Shown here piece after piece: positions 32,961-44,100 of a stretch of DNA of 64,000 nucleotides. Position 1 is the stretch's first letter; the number at the start of each line of letters is the position of its first letter. A program made the position numbers and the translations under genes. Origin of the DNA: Chionis minor (lineage: Eukaryota > Chordata > Aves > Charadriiformes > Chionididae). The notes beneath the pieces were generated by a model. That model had not been told where the DNA came from, searched no databases, and saw nothing but the letters and a program-made list of their open reading frames with translations. The stretch covers positions 68,526 through 132,525 of the forward strand of contig VZSF01008201.1 in NCBI GenBank assembly GCA_013398295.1. Direction: 5' to 3'.

Positions 32961-35798
32961 GGTCGCCCCGGGGGAAACGGGAGCTGAGACTGATTTTAAC
33001 CATCTCCCCCCTCGCCAGGAGAAACCCACAGCATCCCCTCGGGAAAGGAGAAAACATTAATGGCAGAGGCAGCGGATAAATCCTGCTGCCAGGCTCCCGC
33101 CCCAGCATCCCCCACGGCCCCTGCTTTATTTTCGCCTTAATTCCCATCACTCCGCTCGTTTCAAATGCAACCGCTCACCCCTCCCATGTGGGAGAACCCC
33201 GTCTCCCTTCACACCCTCTGAAATACACCAGGCAGAGAAAAGCCATCCCAGCGCGCCCGGAAGATGTTCCAGGGTTGTACAGATGCCCAAGCACGCAGGC
33301 GAGACCTAACGGGGCTTTTTATAAGCAATTAAGACCAAGAGGAGTTTACAGCCAGAAGCTGGTTTTAATAAGGGCCATAAAAAAACCCAGACGCTTTCTC
33401 GCATGGTCTTGAAAATTGGTTCATGGCTTTCTGCAAAGGCACGCTGGGAACGGCAGCCGGCCGTACGCCTCCGTCTGCTCCCTCACCTCCGGGGGGGTTT
33501 GCAGTGAGGACTGGGATTTCCCATGGCTTTAAAGCCCGTGCCTGTGCTCCGGATTCCCCAGCCTCTGTGCAACACGGCCATTGCCATGCCATTGCCCCGA
33601 GGGGTGAGGCTGGAGGTTCGGTCCCAAATATCCACGTGGATACCATCCGCAAAAAGAGACGCGTTTAAATTTGGGGCATCACTCGAGGCAGAAATTTGGG
33701 GGGTTCTGAGAACAGGTGGGGAATCTCCCTTTTCCCCCAGAAATCTCCCTTTTCCCCATTAACCTCTGCTGTATCTGCCACATCTGACAGGAAATAATCC
33801 ACATATTTCCCAAATCACAATTCAGCTCCTGCTGGCCGACTGACCTGTGAACGCTTGCCTTTAGATGGCACTGCGTTAAACAATATCTATGAAATCCAGC
33901 CATGGAAAGGACTGTTGCTCCCACCAAAGTTTGGAAACGTTTGGGGACTGATCTCTTTGCAACAGGGGAGGTAAAAGAGCATTTTGTGCCCACCCTGCTC
34001 CCTTGAAGTGGGGACACGTGAGGCTGATTACGCCATCTGAACAAAAATCATGCTCAGCCCCCCCTTACTGGAGCCAGGAACCCCATTAATTTGGCACATT
34101 CAGCGTAATTTGTCTCTAATGCTCGATTAAGCAGCTAATCATGTGGGCAGGGAGGCAGCTCTGGGGAGGGTCTCTGCCACCCCTAAGCCCTGGGTGACCC
34201 CAGGAGCACTTGGGTCATTTGGTCCAACCGCCCTTTCCTGACTTTCTCCCTGCACACCCCACATAACCCATGCTCAAAGGGCAAGAATTTGCCCTTTGGA
34301 TGTTTCACAATGTCCTGGATCGATAAATCTGCAGGGGGCCAGTTAGACATGACACGGCGATGCCGCCAGCCGAGGGCATCAGCACCCCCAAGGCCCAGGA
34401 TAAATCAGTAATTCCCTATTTCTGAAGCCAGAGGGGTCACACGGGGCAGAGCTGAAACCAGCTTCCCCCACTCCCGAGTCTGGATCTGCTACACAGGGAC
34501 GCACCGTGGCCATCCCAGCTCCAGCCCCATGGGGACACATGTCCAGTGGGTCTGGATGTCACCGCAGTGGGTGAAGGAAAACGGGGTACGTGATGCAGGC
34601 AGGAGGGCAAACGCCAGGGGCTGCCCACTGCAGCCCTCATCCTGCCACGGGCCAGCACCAGGGCAGAGCATCCCCGTGCCTCAGGACACATTTGAAGTGT
34701 GGAGCCCTAAAAATCCCTGTTGTGGGTCTGGGAGGGATTTAGCTCAGGTCGGGGACAGCACGAATCAGGGCACGAAACCCCATGCTCAGAGCAAAGCCTT
34801 GCAAAGCCCGGGACCCGCACTGACTCCCACACTGGTCCCAGCTGGGCCGGTTGCCTGTTCGGCTGCCAGCTCCCCACCGTGACGCCAGGCTGGACTTTGT
34901 CATTGGTGTTGCAGGACAGCAGAGTGCCCCAAGAAAGCCAGGGATGGTGTCCCAGAGGGGGTTGGGACCAGCCATGCCAGTGTCCCAGCCGCTGGCAGCA
35001 GCTCAGCGGGCTGAGTTCATCCTCCCTAAACAGGGAAAGTCTCCTGAGCCCTGGAGACCTGCCTGCCTCTAGCGGGTGATTCTCCTGCTAAACTCTTGCA
35101 ATAGCAACAATCGGGTCTGGGGCACAGACCCCAGCACCCCAATTCCCATACCCCAGCTGGGATGAGGGTCTTTCACTCAGCCCTGCCTCGGGCACCGCAG
35201 GATACCAGTACGACTCGCTCCAGCCACAAAACTTGGTAATAAACAAGATCCACTTCAACATGTTAAGGCTGAATTTGGCAAATCATTGTTCCTAAAAGGG
35301 ACTGATTTACCCCAAAGTCAGGCAAAGCGCAGGCAGCAGTGACTCAGCCACTCCCCAACCATCCACCCCTTCCCTGAGCCCCCGACCACACATTTGGAGC
35401 CCTGTCCTCCAGATCCCAGGCAGCTCTCAGCCGGAAATCGGCTCCGGATGCCCCAGACACTGTGCCGCATTCCCGGTCGCATTCCCCCAGTCCTGCTGCA
35501 GGGAGGTCCCAGCCAGCAGAGGCGGGTTTCTTCTCCCCAAGCGTGAAAGCAGAGTGGGTAAAACTAAGCCCTGGCTGGGAATAACCAGGGACACACACCC
35601 CTGTTTCCATCCCCAGCGTTGAACCACCCGGCTCTCCTCCCGCGGTGGCTCTGTGCATCTTTATCCAGCCAAAAGCAAGACATCGGGCAGAGATGTTTCC
35701 TATGCGGTGGCTTTATGGAGGCACGTGTCTGTGTAGCCCCGATCCTGCTGCAAGTGCTCTGCAGGAAACAGCCCCCCCGAGTCCTGGGGTCCCCATCC
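32961..35798. other. Spacer between FDXR upstream region and FADS6 3' end
   Basis: No supported gene. It includes the downstream flank of FADS6, probably its 3' UTR. No canonical AATAAA in FADS6 sense lies close to its stop. A variant GATAAA at 35665-35660, about 135 bases past the stop, is a weak candidate. A 30-bp stretch near 34215 (TCATTTGGTCCAACC) faintly resembles a CR1 3' region. Confidence 0.45.
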
Positions 35799-38700
35799 TC
35801 ACTGGATGCCCACCAGCTCCGTTATGGGGGGAGCATGGACCATCAGCTCTTCGTATTTCTGCAGGAAGAGCCGTAGCCTGGAGGTGTAGGTGTCCTCATT
35901 GTATGGCAGCTTCTTCTGCTTCAGGTACTGGGAGACGATGGGTTTGATCTGCAACGGCAAAGGCACAGTCACCTCTGTGCTGGATGTCCCGGCATTTGTA
36001 CACAGTTCCCAGCCTGAAGCATCGCCAAGCTCCTTGCAAGGTGCCCAGAAAACCCACACTCATCAACCCATCCCACACTCCCAAAACCCATCCCACACTC
36101 CCAAAACGGGGCTAGAGATGGCAGCACCAGCTATAACATCTTTGCTGTGAAAATTAAGAGGAAGGTGGTTTCCGACTGCAGCGACACAGGGAAGTTCACC
36201 CTGGCAAAATGCTTTTGCAGGGCTCCAGATTCGGAGAGGACCACTAACGAGGCTTTAACGAGGGCCAGTCACGCATGCTCATCACTTCACCCATAGTTAT
36301 CCCCACACACCTGTACAGCTGGCTCTGTGATGAGGCTGGGAGGCTGCCACCAGCTTAATTACCCCTTCCTGCAACACCCCTTTGTGGGAGGCAGGTCCTA
36401 CCAGCCCCATGAGCTCAAGGAAATGGCATGACCTGAAACCCGCTGGTGCTCCCACTCTCTCTAATACTATTACTTAATTCTTCCCCCCGACTTCAGCCTG
36501 AAAATAAGTGCAAGTCATTAAAGGAGCAGAGATCCTGCGCTGAAGGGCAGCACATGGACCTGCCTTGGGATCTCCTTGAGCTGGGAGAGCACTTGGAGCC
36601 TGCGTTTTGAACACACCCCACACCTCAGAGCAACAAGTAAGGGCACAGCCAAAATTATAGGGAGATTTGCCCGGACGATGGCTGAAATGAATGCCAAACT
36701 GCGTGGCACTGGAGATTGCTTTCCCAAGGGAAAAGTGGGGAGGATCCCAGACTGCCAGGGATCTGCTGCATGCTGGAATCAGGACTGGGAAGGGGGCAGG
36801 GAGTGGAAATGGGGGGAAACGGGAGTGGGGATGGAGGGAGGTGGGTTACGGGCAAACAAAGCAACGAGTGGTCTCTGGCACGGGGGGGAGCAGCACAGAG
36901 AGGAGGAGGCTTGCAGCAGCATGGGGGGTCGGTGGATGTTCTTGTCCCTGTGTCACCTCCCAACACGCTCATCCGGCCCATGGGGGTGTCTCACCTTCAG
37001 GCACATGTTGTCGGAGAGGCTGGGGAAGAGGTGATGCTCCACGTGGCAGCTGATGAGCGAGTGGCCGAAGGACCAGTCGAGCAGGGTGTTGCGGGGCAGG
37101 TTGAGGACACCCAGGCTCATGAGGTGGATCCGCTTGGGTTTCCGATCGGCCGCGAACATGGGGAGGCCGATGTGCTGTGGGAGAGGAAGGTGGGGACCCC
37201 GCAGCACGTGCCAACCCCCCAGCCCCTTCCCAGCAGAGCAGACCAGACCATGGCTCCAGCCATGAGTGACATTTTGGGGTTTTGCTGCCAACCCCAGAGC
37301 TGGGTTTTTCCCTAAAGTCACCCCCATGCTGTGCTTGTCTGTCCATGGAGCCACCAAGGAGCACCCAGCCTCTGTCCCCCGATCCACCCATGTTTTGTGC
37401 CACCAGCCTCTCACCATCCCAGGACGTGCAGCACTACACCTGCAAACACACCAACCCCCGCAGTCCTGCGAGCCACTGCGGAGGACATCACCCTCCAGCC
37501 CTTCACACACATCTGCCCTGACGTTCTCCCAGGGCCACCACTGTCCATCCCAACACCACCAGCCTGACCTCCCCAAGGTGACATCGGCACCAGGGAGGTG
37601 GCAACTGAGGCTGCTTGCCTGAAGCTTACACAAGCTCCAGCCAGCAGTGTCAGGGCTGTGTCACCAGTGCTGGGTGATGGCTGGCCTATCTCCAGCACCA
37701 TCAGGACATCTTGGAGCTTCAGGTCTCTACCTGGAATATGTTGACGTGGATGTAGGGATGGGCCAGGAGGGAGCGGGTGAGCAGCATGCAGAGCAGGGCA
37801 GTCCATGGTGACTGGAAGCCTGAGACATGGAGCAGCAGCCAGTAATGACAGTAAAGACCCAGAAACATGCAGCAGAGGGTCCGGAGAGCTGCTTTCCACT
37901 CCACGTTCCTCAACAAATCTGCGCAAGGAAGAAGAGGCAGCACATGGGCAAGGTGCTGATGCTTCCCCACCACTGCTGCTCCAGCAGCCAGGCTGCCCGG
38001 CATGCCAATAAACCTACAGCCCATCCCATCCTGTCCCGTCCTTCATCTCCCTTTTCCCCACTCTCCAGGTTGGCCCAAACCCCCCAGTCCTGCTGATCTG
38101 CTGGCTTTGGGGCTGGGGCCTGGACAACCCCCCTGGACAGTGCCCTGCGGGCTGCAGCCCCAAGCAGAGGATCCAGCTGTGCATCATCACACGGGGATTT
38201 GGCTGCATCTTCATTTTTTACAACTTGCCAAGTCATCGTCTGCGTTTTTGGTGTTGCCCTGCGCTGTGTGTTCAGCCCGATGGGCCGGACTTCCTCAGCC
38301 TCGTGCTATTTTCTGGGCTCTTCTCCCCGATCGTTTCCTGGCACCATTATTTCCCCCGAGCCGCTGCTTTTCTGCCTGAGCTCATTGTGTCCCGGCCCCT
38401 GGAGACCTCCGTGCCTCCACCCCATCTATAGTCAGCCAACGCACCCCATGTGATGCTCTGACCGGCCAGACACCTGCGATAACCGAGGGTCTGAATTATA
38501 GGAGAGCAAATTTGGGGTGCTTTGGGCTCACGATGGCTCTTGCCAGAGCTTTCAACTCTTAACCCACATAGGAATATGTGAAGTGTTTTCTGAGCACTGG
38601 CAGGAAGGGGAGGTGCAGCAGATGCCTTCCCTGGAGCAGATGCAGCATCACCCGCCTTTGCTGCAGCCCTGTATCATGCCACGGGCTGGTGTAGTTAACG

Positions 38701-40527
38701 TGATGTCTCCAAAGCAGGACCCTTTGGGGGGATGTAAGCTCACCATACCCAACACCCCATCCCGAGGCAGTTAGGACATGTACCAAGAGCCACCAGAGGG
38801 GTTATGATGGGCACCGCGAGAGGCGCGATGAACATGTAGATGTAGCGGTTCAGGAAAGGAAGCTTCCAGGTGCTGGAGTCCCCCAGGCCAATGACGTTGG
38901 TGTAGCCATGATGGATCTTCACGTGGTTGTAGGTGGCCTGCTCGGCTGTGAAGGCCGAGCAGAGCTGGGAGGGAAGAGAAAGGAGAGGTGATGCCTACAA
39001 GCCGCAGCACCAGGGTTGGGCACTGCTGGGCTTGGGCTCATGGAAGAGACACCCGGGGAGATGCTCTGCACCCAGAAAGAAGCACCCAGGGGAGATGCTC
39101 CCCACCCCATAGGCTCCAAACCAGCCTGGAAACGGACTTCTTAAGAGTTAAGCACTGTTCTTGTTCTCCGTTGCTGTTCCTGAAGGGCTTGAGGTGCTAG
39201 CAAGATGCTGATGGGTCTTCTGAGGGGGCTGCCACCCGAATCTCCCAGCCCCACTCACCTCAATGAAGAAGATGGCCCATGCTTTGCCCCAGGACTTGGA
39301 CTCAGTTAAGGCATTGTGGCTGGCCAGGTGGCTGCCCTTCACGGTCAAGGTGTGATGCACCACGCCGAGGGTGAAGACACCCGCCAGGAGAGGGATGGCC
39401 TGGGTTGACCGCAGGCACAGGAACCCTGTGGAGAAACCAGCCGGGCAGGAGCTCGACCATGCACACGTGCTGCAGCCTTCCTCACCTCTGAGCCGGGCTG
39501 GAGATGTTGCTACACCCCAACACGCCAGCTGCTGCCCTAAACCTGTTTTTCAGACACGGTTACAAACATTTAAAGTGCCCAAGCTGGAAGGCTTCCCTCC
39601 ACACCACCTGACCGGCCATGCTCGCCATCGTGCTGAAGGTTTGGCCACTTCCGAGCCACCGTGGCACCGGGCGCTGCTGGTGCCGGATCCCATCCCACAG
39701 CTCCGTCTGGGATGCTGCTGGTGACAAATATGACCCTGCCAGGATTCCAGCATCCCCAGGAATTCAAAAGCAAGCGAAGTCACCAGCTGCAGCTTTCCCA
39801 CCCTGGTCCCCTGCGTCCATCCGCACCCACCATGGCCGGGCCATTGTCACCAAAACCACGAAGGTTTCCCTGACCCACGGTGGGGCATGGATGGGGCACA
39901 TCGCTCCCTGTCCTGCCCTGTGCCCATCTCCCCGGGCACCATCCCCTCACCCCAGACTGTACCCTGGGTGTCATTGTCACCTGCTGCGGGTTTCCCGCGG
40001 GGTCAGGGTGCCCCGCGTCACAGGGTGAAGGGGTTATTGTGGCTTTGTTACAGGCTTAATAGGCAGCTAATAGGCTTCCACCGCAAACGAAGTTGTACCA
40101 GTGGTACAAAAGCCACGAGGAGGAGACAAGACACCCCCCAGCTGTGGTTTGGGCCGGGGGGAGGATGAGCCGGGTTACCTGCCGGGAGCAGGAGGAAGCT
40201 GCAGGCGAGGATGCTGATGTCCACACCGTGCCGTTCCCACCAGCTGCTGCTCTTCACCACCTTCTGCACCAGCTCCGACAGCTCGGCCATCAGGGCTTCC
40301 TCATGCCGCCCTGCTTGCTGCGGGGTCCCCCCGGGGGTCACGTCCCTGTCACCCGGGGCTGGTCCCAGCTCCCAGCCCTCTGCCACTGCTTCCATCCTGC
40401 TGCCATCGGGAGCTGACGTGCCTCGGAGCGGGGGGTCCCCTGTCCCCCCAAGCCGGGGGGTACCGCTGACCTCGCCGTTGGCCTGCTGTCCCCTCTGCCT
40501 CACCGGGTCCCTGTCCTCCAGCAGCAT
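35799..40527 (-). CDS. FADS6: Fatty acid desaturase 6
   Basis: Predicted multi-pass membrane di-iron desaturase of the endoplasmic reticulum; its substrate is not established. Coding exons: 40179-40527, 39259-39425, 38784-38964, 37731-37918, 36995-37174 and 35799-35948 (TGA at 35801-35799). Phases agree, total 1215 nt or 404 aa. Three histidine clusters are visible: HLASH, HVKIHH and HVEHH. Hydrophobic segments surround them and the C-terminus is ELVGIQ. The first ATG at 40527 gives about 36 residues more than human FADS6 (368 aa by memory). A second in-frame ATG at 40395 has A at -3 and G at +4 and gives 360 aa, so it may be the real start. The N-terminal part is low-complexity; similarity becomes clear from SSWWERHGVD on. 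Confidence 0.93.
36067..36106. repeat. 20-bp tandem duplication
   Basis: CCCATCCCACACTCCCAAAA occurs twice in a row in the last FADS6 intron. Confidence 0.85.
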
Positions 40528-40530
40528 CTC

Positions 40531-40765
40531 CCTGCCAAGGAGAAGCCAGGCAGGGTAGGGGAGCACCCACAGGGGAGCACCCACAGCACCCCGACCCGCT
40601 GTGGACTGGCTTCCCGGCTCCCTCTGCTGCCGAAGGACATGGGAAGGGCAGGGATGGAAAAAAATAAACAACCCGAGGAGGACGCAGCCAGCGGAGACAG
40701 CAGCAGAGCCACCCAGCCTGGAGACACCCCAGCCACCACCCGGCCACCGCAGCCCCCTACTCACG
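40531..40765 (-). other. FADS6: Probable FADS6 5' UTR intron
   Basis: On the minus strand GCTGGC is followed by the donor GTGAGT (GT at 40764-40763). A pyrimidine-rich acceptor CTTCTCCTTGGCAG ends at 40532, four bases before the first ATG. The two pair to give a 232-base intron. The upstream exon would be non-coding and sit in a CpG-rich block. Confidence 0.5.
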
Positions 40766-41160
40766 CCAGCCCCGGTGCGGCGGCTCTCCCGACGTGGGTC
40801 GTTTCGGGGCGGCCGGCCAGCCTGCGCGGCACCGCACAGCAGTGTTGTGCAGCGACAATTCGGAGAAGGGAGGAGCAGGGGAGGACAGGGAGGAGGGCGA
40901 ATGCAGATTAGCGATGGCAATAATCCGCCTTGGCGGCCCATTTCGGGGAGCAGCGGTCGCGGCGGGGCCACAGGGAGGACGCTCGGCTGAGGCCACGGGG
41001 AGGCAAGGGCAGGCGGAGGAGGGAAGGAGTGGAAAAAAGATGGAGAGAGGCAGTGGAAACGCTGGAGGCGAAGGAGCCAAGTGCCAGAAATAGCCCGGAG
41101 AAACCCAAGCGGAGCAACCAAGGACGGAGATAGGGTTTCGCTTCTGCCGAGGAGCGGGAG
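40745..41160 (-). promoter_or_regulatory. FADS6: CpG-rich candidate promoter and first exon of FADS6
   Basis: CpG density rises directly upstream of the predicted 5' UTR intron and falls again beyond about 41.2 kb. The position fits a CpG-island start for FADS6. No TATA box was seen. Confidence 0.45.
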
Positions 41161-41199
41161 CAAACATTACCCATCCTGCCAGGGAGCCGTTTTGGGGAG

Positions 41200-44100
41200 A
41201 AAACCAGCTTTTTTCCCAGCAAGAAGTATGCTGTGGGAAGGAGGGGGCAGTGCAGTGCTATGCGGCTGCCTGCCTGCCCAAACCACTGCTGCGGAGCTGC
41301 TCAGCACCCTCCTCCATGTTGGGGGGGGGGAAGACACACGGAACCCAAGGGCACCCACAGGGGACCTGGTCACCCCCAATCTGTGCCCAGCAGCTGTGAC
41401 ACCCAGCCCTGACCCCCACAGCGTTCCTTTTCTCTGCTAGGGCTGTTTTCAGGAATTTTGTAAGGATTTCCTCCCTTTTCCATTGTTGCCTCCAGATGAA
41501 TCACCCAGACACAGCACAGGCGCCCCAAAAGCTCCTGAGCCCTGTTTCTTTACAGAAAAAGGCTAAAAAAAACATTGCTTCCCGCCGAGGCTCTGGAATT
41601 CTTCTTCTTGGTTTATTATTTCTCCTAACCAAAAACCGAATCCGCTCAGCTGATCCACCAAAACCTTGGTGAACACTGACATCTAGCAAAGCCATCAGCG
41701 AGGCAGGTTTGCTGTACGCATCGCTGGGGTACCCCAGCCCCAAACTGGGATGGGGTCAGCACCTCCAGTAACAGCACACCACTGCAGCAACCCTCAGGGA
41801 AGCGAACCTCGCACCCGGGTTGCGCCAAGCCCCAGGGAATTGTCATCGTGCCCTGCCTGGGGGGAAAAAAAAGAAAATTAATAAAAATCTTTTAAAAAAA
41901 TCACACTACTGCAAAAGGGGCAGAGCCGAAGGTGCGTTAGAGACCTGATGAGGTTTCATTTCTACTGTAAGAGCTTGTATTACGAAAGATCGTTTCCAGA
42001 GCTGGGGCACTAACGAATTAAAGCAGCGTCCGAAGCCCAGCAAGCTGCAGGGCTGGCTGCAGCCGGCCAGGGCGGTGATTCATTCTGATACGCGGCGCAG
42101 CTTTCGTCACCCGCTCGTTAGCGAGGGAAGCCCGCCACCGGGGAGAGCACCCATGGGTGCCACCGGGCCGGGGGGAGGTGGATGTCAAGACCCAAAGGGT
42201 GCCGGGCTGGGTGGGTCCACTCCTGAACGATGCCTGGTACCTTCATCACACCTAGGATGTCACCAGGGTGGCAGCACGGTGACAAACCCCTTCTCCAAGG
42301 GTTCTGGGCTGCCATTTGGTGGGGCAATGGCGGAGCTGCCATTGCACAAGTGCAGAACGGGGCAGAACTGGTTATGTGGTGGCAGCTGAGGAGGAGGAAG
42401 AGGAGGTGTGGATCAGCCTCACATCCGAGACCAACATGAGCCGTCAGGATCCCACCGCAGCCGGCGGCGAGCGCGCCAGTGTGCATGGGCAGAGGCAGGC
42501 GCGTGGCATCACTCGGTCCCATGTCACTGCTGGGACCAGAGACCGCCTGGGAGAAAAGAAGAAACCGTGGGTTGAAAAACACACAGGAGAGGCTGAGTTT
42601 AAACTTCTGGGGAAAAGCATCAAACCCGTAACAAACCTATTGCTTTGAGCAGCAGCAGAGGTGGGACTGATGATGCCCACGGAGGTGGAGCAGCCATAAG
42701 GAGAGTCTGAAAATCCATAAGGAGGGCCAGAAAATTCAGGGTCGTAGCCTTAAATCTGTTTCCTTGCTGCCTTGCAGAGGTCCATTTTCGAAAGAAACTT
42801 TTAAGCCCCGATTTACATCTGATTTTCCACCACGTGCAGGCCAAGCCGCGCAATCCTACTGACCCCACTAAGATTGTAGGGATGAAAACAAACACTGACT
42901 TGGCCCTTACACCACAGGCGCAGGCGCCTCCAATTTAGCAGGAAAAACACATTACAGACTCAGAAATCCTTCGATGCAGCAGGGTGGCCGGAGGGATCAG
43001 CGTAATCCCCGGAGCAGTGAGCTCCTGCCGGCAACTGCCGACCCTGCTGCCATCCCGCGCCCCAGGCAGCACGGGGGTCCCACCAGCAGACCCCACTGCC
43101 CCTGCAGGCAGCTGCCAGCCCCAAGGGACCCCCGGGGTGGCCTGAGTGCCAGCCTCTCTGCCCCCACTGCCAAAACCAGCCCCAGCTGGCACCTGGAAAG
43201 GCCAAATCTGAACCCTGGCGGGGTCCTCCTGTGTCACTGCTCCCAAACGAGGGGAAATTGGGCCATTTTAGCCTGGCACAAGGGCACACATGCCAGGCTG
43301 GCGGGACACAGCAGCCACAAGTGTTCCCTGTTGATTCCCCCCTCCCAGGGTGGCCATTCCCCTCCCAAAGGGGCCATTTCCAGCCCCAAACCCAGGAGCT
43401 GTTTGAAAACGCTGCAGCATTTGCACCCCAGGGCTGGGGGCAGAGCCCCCTTGGCAGCCCCTCCATCCCTATGGCCACCAGCCCTCTACAGCCTCCTCCT
43501 CCTCAGGGCGAGGACGCAGCAGGCTGCAGGGTCTGTCAATGGTGCGTCGTCAGCTCCTCCGGCCGCTGCGACCAAAACCACCCCAAAACAGCCACCCCCC
43601 TTCCCCTGGCATCGCTGGGGCTGCTGAGATTTGCTTTTTTAATACCGGGGTTTGGGTGGGGTTTTCCCCCCTCTTCTTTCAGGCCAAGCACATTTGGGTA
43701 ATTAACTGAATCAGAGATTAATTACCACCATGCCCTCCCCAGCAGGGAGAGCTTAAGCGCCATCCTCTTTGCCTTTTAGGGTCTGGCAGAGCTGCGGGGT
43801 TCTCAAGGAGGAGAAATCTGTGGGGTTTAACACTTCACCCCAACCCAACGGCCGAGTGAGGAGCTCCATCTGCAGGCAAAGCCCTGCCTCCGTCACCCCC
43901 GAAAACAGCTCCATCACCCCCAAAATTCAGGCCTTGGCAGAGGGTGCTTAGCACATCCCGGGGTCTACGGCCAAGCGGCTCCCATGGCTGCTGCCAAGCC
44001 AGGATCTCGGCACTGTCCCTGCTCACACAGCCACCCACACCAGGGTGCCCCATGGGCGGCCAGGACACCCCAAACCATCCCTCCCTGGGGCTGTGGGGTG

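Noticed and set aside
34200..34250. Possible CR1 LINE fragment (TTGGTCCAACC)
   Set aside because: Only about 15 bases resemble the CR1 3' region from memory; too short to call.
40528..41163. Upstream part of the long open frame leading into FADS6
   Set aside because: It crosses a probable splice acceptor at 40532 and a CpG-rich 5' region; no similarity to FADS6 N-termini was seen there.
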